NCBI GenBank assembly: GCA_022827325.1
Contig: JAJDTE010000018.1
Span: 1 to 64,000 of the forward strand
Direction of reading: 5' to 3'
Length of the DNA: 64,000 nt
Origin: VYFG01 sp022827325
Lineage (GTDB): Bacteria > Pseudomonadota > Gammaproteobacteria > Arenicellales > Poriferihabitantaceae
Position numbers and translations under genes: made by a program. Below the pieces are notes generated by a model. It was not told the origin of the DNA. It saw only the letters and a list, made by a program, of their open reading frames with translations, and made no database searches. Shown one piece after another: positions 49,625-57,368 of the stretch (positions are counted from its first letter, which is position 1; every line of letters begins with the position of its first letter).

Positions 49625-50662
49625 ATGAAAAAAGCATTGTTCACCTGTCTGACAGCTGCGGGCCTGGCCCTAGGCGCCGGACCCGCATTGTCCGCCGGCA
49701 AGCTGTCCGTCTACCACTGGTTCGAATACATCCCGCAGGAATTGCTGGACAAGTTCGCCGCGGAGCATGACGTGGAAGTGACCATGGACACCTACGACTC
49801 CAACGAGGCGCTGCTGGCGGCGCTGAAAGGCGGCAAGCTCGGCAGCTACGATGTTGCCGTTCCCGGGGATTACATGGTGGAGATCCTGGCGAAGGAAGGG
49901 ATGCTCGATACCATCGCCGCAGGGGAATTGGCGAACAAGGGCAACATCCTGCCGCAATGGGCCGACGTCTCTTTCGATCCCGGCCGCATGCATTCCATCC
50001 CCTACCAGTGGGGCTCCACCAGCTTCACCGTCAACCGGGACGCATTCCAGGGCGACATCCGCACCACGGACATGCTCTTCAATCCCCCGGCGGAACTGTC
50101 CGGCAAGATCAACGTCCTCGACAGCCAGGGCGAACTGCTGGCGCTGGCCTCCATCCACCTCGGAATCGAGCAATGCTCCAGTGACAAGGAGAAGCTGAAG
50201 CAGCTGAACGCCCTGGTGCAGGGGGCAAAGGAGCACTGGGCGTCTTTCATTTCCGATGGCGCCAAGGACGTCCTGGTATCCGGGGAAGCGGCAGTCGGCA
50301 TGATCTGGAACGGCTTTTCCGCCAAGGCCCGGGGGGAAAACGCCGCGCTCGAGTATTCCTATCCGAAGGAAGGCTACCTGGTCTGGATGGACAATGTTGT
50401 CCTGCTGAAAGACGCCCCGAACCGGGAGAACGCCCTCAAGTTCATGGATTTCCTGCTTGAGCCGGAAAACGCGGCGGCAGTGACCAACTTCGCCCAGTAC
50501 ACCGCGGGAGTGGGCGGCGTGGATGACCTGCTGGACGCCGAACTCAAGGCGTCTCCGGAACTCAATCCCCCGGCCGATGCGCCGGCAGGCCAGTTCGTCC
50601 AGGTCTGCGAGGAAGAGACCCAGGTGCTGTACGACGCCATCTGGACCAACCTGAAGAAGTAA
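49625..50662 (+). CDS. potD: Polyamine-type periplasmic substrate-binding protein (PotD/PotF-like)
   Basis: The 345-residue protein has a signal peptide (MKKALFTCLTAAGLALGAGP, cleavage after LSA) and the family start KLSVYHWFEYIPQELLDKFAAEHDVEV. Typical ligand-site elements include YDVAVPGDYMVEIL and AVGMIWNGFSAKARGEN. AGGA lies 8 nt before the ATG. The family binds putrescine or spermidine, but members near amine-catabolism genes can bind other cationic amines, so the ligand is uncertain. Confidence 0.9.
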   Translation: MKKALFTCLTAAGLALGAGPALSAGKLSVYHWFEYIPQELLDKFAAEHDVEVTMDTYDSNEALLAALKGGKLGSYDVAVPGDYMVEILAKEGMLDTIAAGELANKGNILPQWADVSFDPGRMHSIPYQWGSTSFTVNRDAFQGDIRTTDMLFNPPAELSGKINVLDSQGELLALASIHLGIEQCSSDKEKLKQLNALVQGAKEHWASFISDGAKDVLVSGEAAVGMIWNGFSAKARGENAALEYSYPKEGYLVWMDNVVLLKDAPNRENALKFMDFLLEPENAAAVTNFAQYTAGVGGVDDLLDAELKASPELNPPADAPAGQFVQVCEEETQVLYDAIWTNLKK

Positions 50663-50684
50663 CCGGGAATCGAACCCGCGCGGG

Positions 50685-50706
50685 CGGGGCCGGCTGTCCG
50701 GCCCCG
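50685..50706 (+). terminator. GC-rich hairpin after potD-like gene
   Basis: CGGGGCCGG (50685-50693) and CCGGCCCCG (50698-50706) form a 9-bp stem with a CTGT loop, 23 nt past the stop. No T run follows, so it may attenuate rather than fully terminate transcription into the next small gene. Confidence 0.45.
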
Positions 50707-50724
50707 TCCCATCCGGACTGACCG

Positions 50725-50988
50725 ATGCGGGAGTTCGGCAGCTTCCTTTTCTGGCTGTTCGCACTGACCGGCTCCGTGCTGGTCCTCAATCTGGCGATGA
50801 AAGCCCTTTCGCTGCCGGTCGATATCGGCATTGTGGCCGCCATCCTGCCGCTGGTCGTGGCCTTCGCCATTCTGGAACGGGGCGGCGGGGAAAGGATGAC
50901 GCGGAAGATACTGGCCTACGTGGCCTGGTTCTTCGGCGGCTTTGCGGTCATCGTGCTCACCGCTTCCATGCTGGCCCTGATACAGTGA
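50725..50988 (+). CDS. Small membrane protein, unknown function
   Basis: The 87-residue protein has three hydrophobic segments (about residues 7-27, 32-48 and 62-86) joined by short loops, one of them basic (ERGGGERMTRK). I do not recognise it. The ATG lies in the same orientation as the pot-like operon, after a hairpin. Its stop is 21 nt from the stop of the convergent flavoenzyme gene. Its regular hydrophobic layout and intact frame suggest a real gene. Confidence 0.6.
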   Translation: MREFGSFLFWLFALTGSVLVLNLAMKALSLPVDIGIVAAILPLVVAFAILERGGGERMTRKILAYVAWFFGGFAVIVLTASMLALIQ

Positions 50989-51009
50989 TCCCGGGGGCAG
51001 GGAGCGCCG

Positions 51010-53076
51010 TCAGGCCGGGTTCACCACCTCCCTGCGGAAAGGCAGGGCTCCATCGGTCCCGCCGCTGTCCAGTTCCCGGGCGTAGCGGTGACCGGCGAAT
51101 GTGGCCCAGGCAATGGGCGCCGGCGCCTCGGCATCGCCGATGACGCGGACGGTGCGGATGCCCGCATCCTCCCAGTCCTGCTCCCTGGCGGCGAGTGCCC
51201 GCCAGAGTCTGTCATCGCTTTGCTGGGCGGTCACCAGCACCACCGCGTCGGCCTCCAGCAGTCCGCTTTCCCCGGTGTAACTGCATGCCGTGTCCACGCT
51301 GTCCCGGCGTATGCCGGACACCGCGCGGTTGAGAACCAGGGTCACGCCCAGTGCCGCAAGGTGCCGATGGATGGTGCCCTGTTCCAGCGTATTGCCGGTC
51401 CACTCGGAAACATGGGACGACGGTGTCACCAGGGTTACCGTGGCGCCGTTCTGTACCAGCAGTTCCGCGAGGACACCGCCCATGTAGTAGTGGTCGTCGT
51501 CATAAAGGACCACCCTGCCCGTGGGCAGATTGCCCCGCATCAGATCGTCCGGCGTATACACGGGCATGCCGGGGTCCGGCTGCAGGGGCCTGACGTGAAA
51601 CCGGGCCACGCCGTCACGGCGCCAGAAGGCCCCGGTGGCCACGGCCACATGCGGGAAACCGTAGTCCATCACCTGGTCGGCATCCAGTTCACTGTCGAGA
51701 TAGATGTCCACGTTGGCCATGCGGCCAAGCTGGTACTGGCGGTAGTCCGCAACCCGGCCCCATGCGGACAGTCCGGGCAGTTGCCGTTCTCTCCGGACCC
51801 GGCCCCCGATCTCGTCCCCGGCCTCCGCCAGCACCACGTTGTAGCCCCGCTCCCCCAGAACCCGGGCCGCTTCCAGCCCCGCCGGTCCGGCGCCGACCAC
51901 CAGCACCGGTCCGCTGTCCCCTTGCGATGCGAACCGTTCGGGGTGCCATCCCCGGCGCCATTCCTCCATGAAGGTGGGGTTCTGGGTACAGCGCGACACG
52001 GACATGGTCATGTCCCCGGTGATGCAGATATTGCAGCCGATGCATTCACGGATGTCGTCGACCCTGCCCTCGTCGATCTTCCGCGGCAGGAACGGGTCCG
52101 CGATGGACGGCCTCGCGCAGCCGATCAGGTCGAGGATACCGGAGCGGATCTGCCTGACCATGATATCCGGCGAGGTGAATCGACCGACACCGGCCACCGG
52201 CTTGCCGGTCAGTGCCTTGATCCCCGAAACCAGGCTCTCCTGGGCCGCCTCCTCCCTGAAACGGGACGGCCCCGAGCAGTCCTCCCAGCTGCCGTGGGCC
52301 AGGTCCCAGAGATCCGGCAGGTCGGCGTGCATGGCCACCAGGTCCCGTACCTCACTGTTGGTGAAGCCGAGTTCACCGGTAATCTCATCCAGCGAAAGAC
52401 GCAGCGTGATGGCGCACCGGTCCCCGACCGCATCGCGGCATTCCCCGATCAGTTCCCGCATCAGCCGGGAACGGTTTTCAAGGGAGCCGCCGTACTCGTC
52501 ATCCCGATGATTGGTCAGCGTGGACAGGAAATGCTGGATCACCCCGAATCCATGGGCACCGTAGAGGCAGATCAGATCGTACCCCGCGGCCCTGGCCCTC
52601 AGGCAGGCGTCCCGGTGCCAGCGACGCAGTTCCCGGATGTCCCGCTTCGTCATGGCCCTGGCGGATACCGGGTCGTTGGTGAAGGTGCGTACGGGCAGCG
52701 CGGTAGGCGCCATGGGCACTTCCCGGGTATAGAGGTTGGGGCCGTTGATTCCCGAGTAGGCCAGTTCGATGCCCGCGAGTGCGTCGTATTCATGAATCCC
52801 GTCCGCCATCCTGGCCAGCATCGGGATGTCGTCGTCGTCCCAGATCCGAAGTTCGATGAAGGGCGTGATTTCAGAGGTGTGGTGCAGCTCCACCTGCTCC
52901 GTGAATACCACCCCCCAGCCGCCTTCCGCCTTGACCCGGCGCATTTCCGCCACCGCCGAGGGGTCGCGGTAACCGCCGCCGTTGCAGTGCGGCACCTGGT
53001 AGAAGCGATTTTTTGCCCGGACCGGGCCGATGTCCAGGGGCTCGAACAGCAGGTCGTATCTGGGATCCCGTGTCAT
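51010..53076 (-). CDS. Trimethylamine-dehydrogenase/DgcA-like iron-sulphur flavoprotein
   Basis: The 688-residue protein is very close in pattern to trimethylamine dehydrogenase and dimethylglycine demethylase subunit DgcA: YDLLFEPLDIGPVRAKNRFYQVPHCNG at the start, LYGAHGF (Tyr and His of the catalytic site), DLAHGSWEDCSGPSRF, GCARPSIADPFLP, the intact 4Fe-4S motif CIGCNICITGDMTMSVSRC (about residue 345) and FAD/NAD domains (LVVGAGPAGLEAARVLGERG). It should oxidatively demethylate a secondary or tertiary amine and pass electrons to an acceptor such as ETF. It lies 22 nt downstream of the HpaB-like gene, so the two share an operon. Confidence 0.85.
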   Translation of the reverse strand: MTRDPRYDLLFEPLDIGPVRAKNRFYQVPHCNGGGYRDPSAVAEMRRVKAEGGWGVVFTEQVELHHTSEITPFIELRIWDDDDIPMLARMADGIHEYDALAGIELAYSGINGPNLYTREVPMAPTALPVRTFTNDPVSARAMTKRDIRELRRWHRDACLRARAAGYDLICLYGAHGFGVIQHFLSTLTNHRDDEYGGSLENRSRLMRELIGECRDAVGDRCAITLRLSLDEITGELGFTNSEVRDLVAMHADLPDLWDLAHGSWEDCSGPSRFREEAAQESLVSGIKALTGKPVAGVGRFTSPDIMVRQIRSGILDLIGCARPSIADPFLPRKIDEGRVDDIRECIGCNICITGDMTMSVSRCTQNPTFMEEWRRGWHPERFASQGDSGPVLVVGAGPAGLEAARVLGERGYNVVLAEAGDEIGGRVRRERQLPGLSAWGRVADYRQYQLGRMANVDIYLDSELDADQVMDYGFPHVAVATGAFWRRDGVARFHVRPLQPDPGMPVYTPDDLMRGNLPTGRVVLYDDDHYYMGGVLAELLVQNGATVTLVTPSSHVSEWTGNTLEQGTIHRHLAALGVTLVLNRAVSGIRRDSVDTACSYTGESGLLEADAVVLVTAQQSDDRLWRALAAREQDWEDAGIRTVRVIGDAEAPAPIAWATFAGHRYARELDSGGTDGALPFRREVVNPA

Positions 53077-53098
53077 GGGGCGGACCGCCGGAATCCCG

Positions 53099-54547
53099 CT
53101 ATTCGCCGTAGATGCTGTCGGACATGCCCGCAGCCTCCTTGACGAAATCCAGGGGCCCGTCCCAACCGAAATTGCGGTACACCGCGGCCAGGTGCGCGAA
53201 CGGCGGCGCCTGGGCGAACAGGTGGAACGTCAGGCGGTGTCCTGCGTAGCCCGAGTTCAGCAGGTCCCGGGCGAAGGCCAGCAGCCTGCGCCGGTCATCA
53301 TGATTCCAGCGTTCGTTGATGGTGTAGAACTTCCGCATCCAGATGCCGGTATCCTCGCCCTCGAAGGTGTCCAGGTCCGGCGTGACGCAGATCTGTCCAC
53401 CGCACAGTTCCCGCGCGAGATGCATCATCGCCGGGAGGTTGGCGCAGGCATGGACTCTGCCGGTCATCAGCAGGGACTGGTTCGGCATCAGGAAACCGCC
53501 GGGACTTTCCTCGGCCAGGGCAATGGAGGCGGTCAGGTGCGCATTGATGCCCTCCCGGTAGACCGCCAGCTGGGCCAGTTTCTCCTGCACCGCCGGCTGT
53601 TTCTCGAGGCCGGTCTGCTTCACGTTCCACAGCGCCGCGCCGATCATCATGTCCGCATAGGTGATCAGGCGCTGCACGAACGGCAGCGCCGAATAGCGGT
53701 GCAGCGTGGTGCGGATGAAGGCGGCGGCCCGGGTGTGCCGGTAGAAGAGCACATCCTCCCAGGGAATCAATACATCATCCAGCACCAGCAGGGTGTCCAC
53801 CTCGTCGAAGCGGTTGGACAGGGGGTAGTCGTCCTCCGTGCCCTCGTTCCGGAAACCCGCGCGGCAGATGTGCTTGACCCCGGGTGCATTCATTCTCACG
53901 ATGCAGCCCAGCGCATAGTCGGAATAGGTCTCATCTCCCCAGTTGGCGATGGTGGGCTTGAGGAAGGCCTGGTCGGCGTATGCCGCGGCGGTTTCGTACT
54001 TGGCCCCGCGGATGATGATCCCCGCATCGGTTTCCCGCACGACATGGGTCAGCATGTCCGGGTCCTGATCCTGGGGCCGAAGCGAACGGTCCCCCTTCGG
54101 GTCGGTGTTGGCGGAAACGTGGAACGGATCCTCTTCCACCGCCAGGCGGATGTGGTGGTTGATGTTCTCGGCGAACCGCGGGTTGATTTCGTTCAGGATG
54201 TCCGCCCCGTCGGCAAGGGACCACATTTCCCCCACGGTTTCATCCCCCACACGGGTGACCACGCCGCAGATATCCTTCATCACCGCGTCCACTGCACGGC
54301 GCTTGGCGTGCCAGTGCTCCTGCTCCCTGGGAATCTGGTTACCGACCGGGAATTGCTCACCGTTCTCCTCGAAGGTCATGATGTCCCGGGTGGCTTCCTC
54401 GTGCTGCATGTCATAGATGCGCGCACGCACATCGATCAGCGGCCTGAACTGGGGATGGGCGGTGATGTCCTCCACCCGCTTGCCGTCCATGTAGACTTCC
54501 CTGCCGTCCTGCAGGGCGGCGCGATATTCGTTTCCGGTTCGGATCAT
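53099..54547 (-). CDS. HpaB-like FADH2-dependent monooxygenase (acyl-CoA-dehydrogenase fold)
   Basis: The 482-residue protein has the 4-hydroxyphenylacetate 3-monooxygenase large-component layout. An N-terminal domain (IRTGNEYRAALQDGREVYMDGKRV) is followed by the middle segment DNRFDEVDTLLVLDDVLIPWEDVLFY-type sequence (SNRFDEVDTLLVLDDVLIPW) and a C-terminal helical bundle (ARELCGGQICVTPDLDTFE). Such enzymes hydroxylate a phenol-like substrate with FADH2 delivered by a separate reductase. The reductase is encoded divergently at 54765. ATG 54547 matches the usual start MIRTGxEYxxAL. The neighbouring amine demethylase suggests that the substrate is a hydroxylated N-methylated compound; this is inference. 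Confidence 0.85.
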   Translation of the reverse strand: MIRTGNEYRAALQDGREVYMDGKRVEDITAHPQFRPLIDVRARIYDMQHEEATRDIMTFEENGEQFPVGNQIPREQEHWHAKRRAVDAVMKDICGVVTRVGDETVGEMWSLADGADILNEINPRFAENINHHIRLAVEEDPFHVSANTDPKGDRSLRPQDQDPDMLTHVVRETDAGIIIRGAKYETAAAYADQAFLKPTIANWGDETYSDYALGCIVRMNAPGVKHICRAGFRNEGTEDDYPLSNRFDEVDTLLVLDDVLIPWEDVLFYRHTRAAAFIRTTLHRYSALPFVQRLITYADMMIGAALWNVKQTGLEKQPAVQEKLAQLAVYREGINAHLTASIALAEESPGGFLMPNQSLLMTGRVHACANLPAMMHLARELCGGQICVTPDLDTFEGEDTGIWMRKFYTINERWNHDDRRRLLAFARDLLNSGYAGHRLTFHLFAQAPPFAHLAAVYRNFGWDGPLDFVKEAAGMSDSIYGE

Positions 54548-54682
54548 GACAGGCCGCAGTGAGATGAAAAAAACGAGTTTCACTGATCCCCGGCGGGGCT
54601 GTAAATTACTTTTTTCGGGAACACTGCATCGGGATTGCCAAATCATCCGGCTCAGCCCTCCGGGTTCTGGTTCAGCTAACCC

Positions 54683-54737
54683 AATGCAAGACAGTGAAAA
54701 ATCCGTTGCATGGAGCAGTGGTGTCAGCCCCTATACT
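54683..54737 (+). promoter_or_regulatory. Divergent control region between monooxygenase and reductase fusion
   Basis: ATGCAA (54684-54689) and TTGCAT (54706-54711) form an inverted repeat with a 16-bp spacer. A -10-like TATACT lies at 54732-54737, 28 nt before the ATG of the fusion gene. The region separates the divergent genes and is a plausible site for a LysR-type activator. Confidence 0.4.
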
Positions 54738-54764
54738 CGGGAAACGCCATCCAAGGATCCGCTC

Positions 54765-55913
54765 ATGAATCAGCGACTGTTCCTCGAAGGCATGAGCCAC
54801 GCGGCCTGCACGGTATCCGTCATCACCACGGACGGTCCCCACGGGCGTGCCGGGGTCACGGTGAGCGCCATGACATCGGTGTCCGCCGACCCGCCGACGC
54901 TGCTGGTCTGCGTGCATCAACTGAGTCCAGCCTGCCGGAAACTGATGGATAACGGCGTGTTGTGCGTGAACGTGCTGAGCGAGGGCCAGTCGGTGATTTC
55001 GGATACCTTCGCCGGACGGATCGAGCCCCCCGGACAGGACAAGTTCAGTTGTGCCCGGTGGATCACCCGGTCAACCGGCGCGCCCAACCTGGAAGATGCC
55101 CTGATCGCGTTCGACTGCCGCATCAGCAACCATTTCCAGATCGGCACCCATTTCATTTTTATCGCGGAGCCCCAGGAAATCCATATCCGCCAGCAGGGCA
55201 ATGCGCTGGTCTATGCCAACCGCGCCTACGGCGCCACACGGAAACTGGATGAATTCGTCGCGGAGCAGCACGGGGGCGGTAACGCCGATGTTTTGCATAT
55301 CGCCTGTTTCGCGACCATCGGGCCGTTTTTCATTCCCAGGCTGGTGCGGACCTTCCTCGAGAAGGCCCCGGACACGATGTTCCAGTTCTTCGAGGGCAGC
55401 GAGCGGGAAATCGAGGAGGCCAACCGATCCTCGGCGTTCGACCTGATTCTCATGTATGACTCCCCTGCCCTGCCGGAGTGTTCGAAGGAAATTCTGGCCA
55501 CGGTCCGGCCCCATGTGCTGCTGCCGGCCGGTCACCCCCTGTGCGAGTCCCACGACATCTCCCTGACGGAACTGGCGGAACACCCGATGATCCTGCTGGA
55601 CATCTCTCCGAGCCGGGATTTCTTCACCTCCCTGTTCGCGGAACACGGACTTGAGCCCCAGATCCGGTTCCGCTCGCCCTCCTTCGAAACCGTGCGCGGG
55701 ATGGTGGCCAACGGGCTCGGCTATACCATCCTGGTTTCCAGGCCGGCCAGCGCCATGAGCTACGATGGCGGTGCCCTGGCCACCCGTCCCCTGCGGGATT
55801 CCGTCACGCCCGGCCGGCTGATACTGCGCCAAGGCGAAAGGGAGACCCCGTCACCGGTCGCGAAGCGGTTCGCCCGCCACACCCGCGAGTTTTTCGCCCA
55901 TTGGGGCATCTGA
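54765..55913 (+). CDS. Flavin reductase fused to a LysR-type effector-binding domain
   Basis: The 382-residue protein has two parts. Residues about 1-165 are an HpaC-like flavin reductase (GVTVSAMTSVSADPPTLLVCV, CVNVLSEGQ, AFDCRISNHFQIGTHFIFIAEP). Residues about 176-380 match a LysR substrate-binding domain (LHIACFATIGPFFIPRLVRTF, HPMILLDISPSRDFFTSLF, ANGLGYTILVSRP). There is no winged-helix domain, so it should not bind DNA. AGGA lies 7 nt before the ATG. It is divergent from the HpaB-like oxygenase and should supply it with reduced flavin. The known C1 reductase of Acinetobacter p-hydroxyphenylacetate hydroxylase has a C-terminal MarR-like domain that senses substrate. A similar ligand-gated role is inferred here. 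Confidence 0.85.
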   Translation: MNQRLFLEGMSHAACTVSVITTDGPHGRAGVTVSAMTSVSADPPTLLVCVHQLSPACRKLMDNGVLCVNVLSEGQSVISDTFAGRIEPPGQDKFSCARWITRSTGAPNLEDALIAFDCRISNHFQIGTHFIFIAEPQEIHIRQQGNALVYANRAYGATRKLDEFVAEQHGGGNADVLHIACFATIGPFFIPRLVRTFLEKAPDTMFQFFEGSEREIEEANRSSAFDLILMYDSPALPECSKEILATVRPHVLLPAGHPLCESHDISLTELAEHPMILLDISPSRDFFTSLFAEHGLEPQIRFRSPSFETVRGMVANGLGYTILVSRPASAMSYDGGALATRPLRDSVTPGRLILRQGERETPSPVAKRFARHTREFFAHWGI

Positions 55914-55945
55914 CTTGCCGTCCTGGCTGCAACGAGACTGAAATT

Positions 55946-55985
55946 GGCGTACAATTGTTCTCATTATTGAGAACAATTGTACGCC
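55946..55985. repeat. Perfect 18-bp inverted repeat at the alkB start
   Basis: GGCGTACAATTGTTCTCA (55946-55963) and TGAGAACAATTGTACGCC (55968-55985) are exact complements separated by TTAT. Each arm contains the palindrome ACAATTGT. It ends 3 nt before the ATG at 55989 and begins 33 nt after the stop of the fusion gene. No T run follows. It could be a repressor operator, a translation-blocking hairpin or a terminator of the upstream gene. Confidence 0.85.
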
Positions 55986-55988
55986 GCG

Positions 55989-56606
55989 ATGACCCGTGAC
56001 TTCCTGGTCGGTGCGGACAACCGCCCGATGCAATTCGAGATCTTCCCGCAAGACCCGGGCGGGTTTGCACCGCCTGCCGGCGTCACCCATGTTTCTGATC
56101 TTGTCCCGGAACACGGCGCCCTGTTCCGCCACCTGCAATCCACGGTCCGCTGGAGAACCCGGTACGGCACCAGGGAGAGCATTACCTGGGGCGAGTCCTA
56201 CCACCTCCGCAAACAGACCCGGACCCGTCATCCGTGGCCGGACTTTCTCCGACCGCTGGCCCAGGCGGTCGGGAACCGTTTCGGGTTTCTTCCGAACAAC
56301 TGCGTGGCCAACCACTACCCGGACGGCAGTCATTCCATCGGCTTCCATTCGGACCAGGGGATGGAAATGCGCGATGGCACCGGCGTGGTCATCATCTCCC
56401 TTGGCGCCGTGCGTCACATGGTGCTGCGACGGATCGACGCACCCGCCATCCGGTATCACTATGCGCTGGAGCCGGGATCGGCATTTCACATGGACGATTC
56501 GTCCCAGACCGTCTGGCAGCACGGTATCCTACCGGAGCCCGGTACCGGCCCACGGATCGGCCTGTCCTTCCGGCGTATCGTCGACCTGGCTGTCCCTTTT
56601 CCGTGA
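55989..56606 (+). CDS. alkB: AlkB-like 2-oxoglutarate/Fe(II) dioxygenase
   Basis: The 205-residue protein has the AlkB core: NNCVANHYPDGSHSIGFHSD (HxD iron ligands), ISLGAVRHMVLRRI, WQHGILPEP (distal His) and RIGLSFRRI (2-oxoglutarate-binding arginines). Such enzymes repair alkylated bases by oxidative demethylation. The preferred start is ATG 55989; a TTG at 55977 lies inside the inverted repeat. No ribosome-binding site is possible outside the repeat, so the transcript may be leaderless or controlled by the hairpin. Its sequence type resembles the bacterial AlkB2/3-like group more than E. coli AlkB. Confidence 0.88.
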   Translation: MTRDFLVGADNRPMQFEIFPQDPGGFAPPAGVTHVSDLVPEHGALFRHLQSTVRWRTRYGTRESITWGESYHLRKQTRTRHPWPDFLRPLAQAVGNRFGFLPNNCVANHYPDGSHSIGFHSDQGMEMRDGTGVVIISLGAVRHMVLRRIDAPAIRYHYALEPGSAFHMDDSSQTVWQHGILPEPGTGPRIGLSFRRIVDLAVPFP

Positions 56607-56858
56607 ACCGGAAAGGGAAGCGGGACAAAGAAAAGTGGCACTGTGAGCAGACCCAGATGCATAAGTTCATCCTTGTAGTTCCAAGCCCCTCAAGATAAAA
56701 GAACACCTGGGAAAAAAACGAATGTTTTTCAGCTTGACTGTGCGCCTTATGAACTGTGCACAATCATCCGTCTGGTAAAGATTTTCCAGAGCACCCTGTC
56801 ATCGCTCTTGTGTAGTGAACACTTGTACTTTGAAATTCCCTTACCTGCTTCTCTTGCG

Positions 56859-57368
56859 CTAATCAAATGACAAACAATCCAACAATTTACCAAGTTCCGG
56901 AACATGTTTTCGGCGATCCTCCATGATATCCATTGGAAAATCTGCCCCATAGTTAACCTGCGTTGTCAGCCGGGCCGGGAGAGCATGGCCTGTCTGTTCC
57001 TTGCAAAGTTCACTCGTAGCCGGCACATGCCTGCCAAGAATTTTTAGCAGCAACCCCTCAAGGCAGGGATTTGATTGGATCATCTGGATCTTTTTTGAAC
57101 GGGCTCGCCTGCGTACACTCGCCGACATCGCCAAATCGGAATCCAGCAACACTACAACCCTGTCGAAGGCTGAATTCCGGCACTGCCTGATCGCATAATC
57201 CACCACATGATCAGACCCTTTGCCATGGGCATTGCGTATCTTGACGCTCACTCCGCAACCGCGACTTATGTAAAGAGACTTGATGTGGCTGAGAAACGCA
57301 TACTCTGTTTTCCCTTCCCCAACAAACAGGATGGTGTGTTGGGCAACGCGAATTTTTGGAGATGGCAT
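56859..57368 (-). CDS. RloB-like TOPRIM-type effector
   Basis: The 169-residue protein starts with a conserved glutamate strand (HTILFVGEGKTEYAFLSHIK). A DxD-type strand follows (FDRVVVLLDSDLAMS, about residues 68-82), then SNPCLEGLLLKIL, the pattern of RloB/OLD-type TOPRIM nucleases. It overlaps the ATPase stop by 1 nt (TGATG). In PrrC/Rlo and AbiL-type systems this small protein pairs with an AAA ATPase, and together they stop phage growth. GC is visibly lower than in flanking genes, consistent with acquired DNA. Confidence 0.8.
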   Translation of the reverse strand: MPSPKIRVAQHTILFVGEGKTEYAFLSHIKSLYISRGCGVSVKIRNAHGKGSDHVVDYAIRQCRNSAFDRVVVLLDSDLAMSASVRRRARSKKIQMIQSNPCLEGLLLKILGRHVPATSELCKEQTGHALPARLTTQVNYGADFPMDIMEDRRKHVPELGKLLDCLSFD

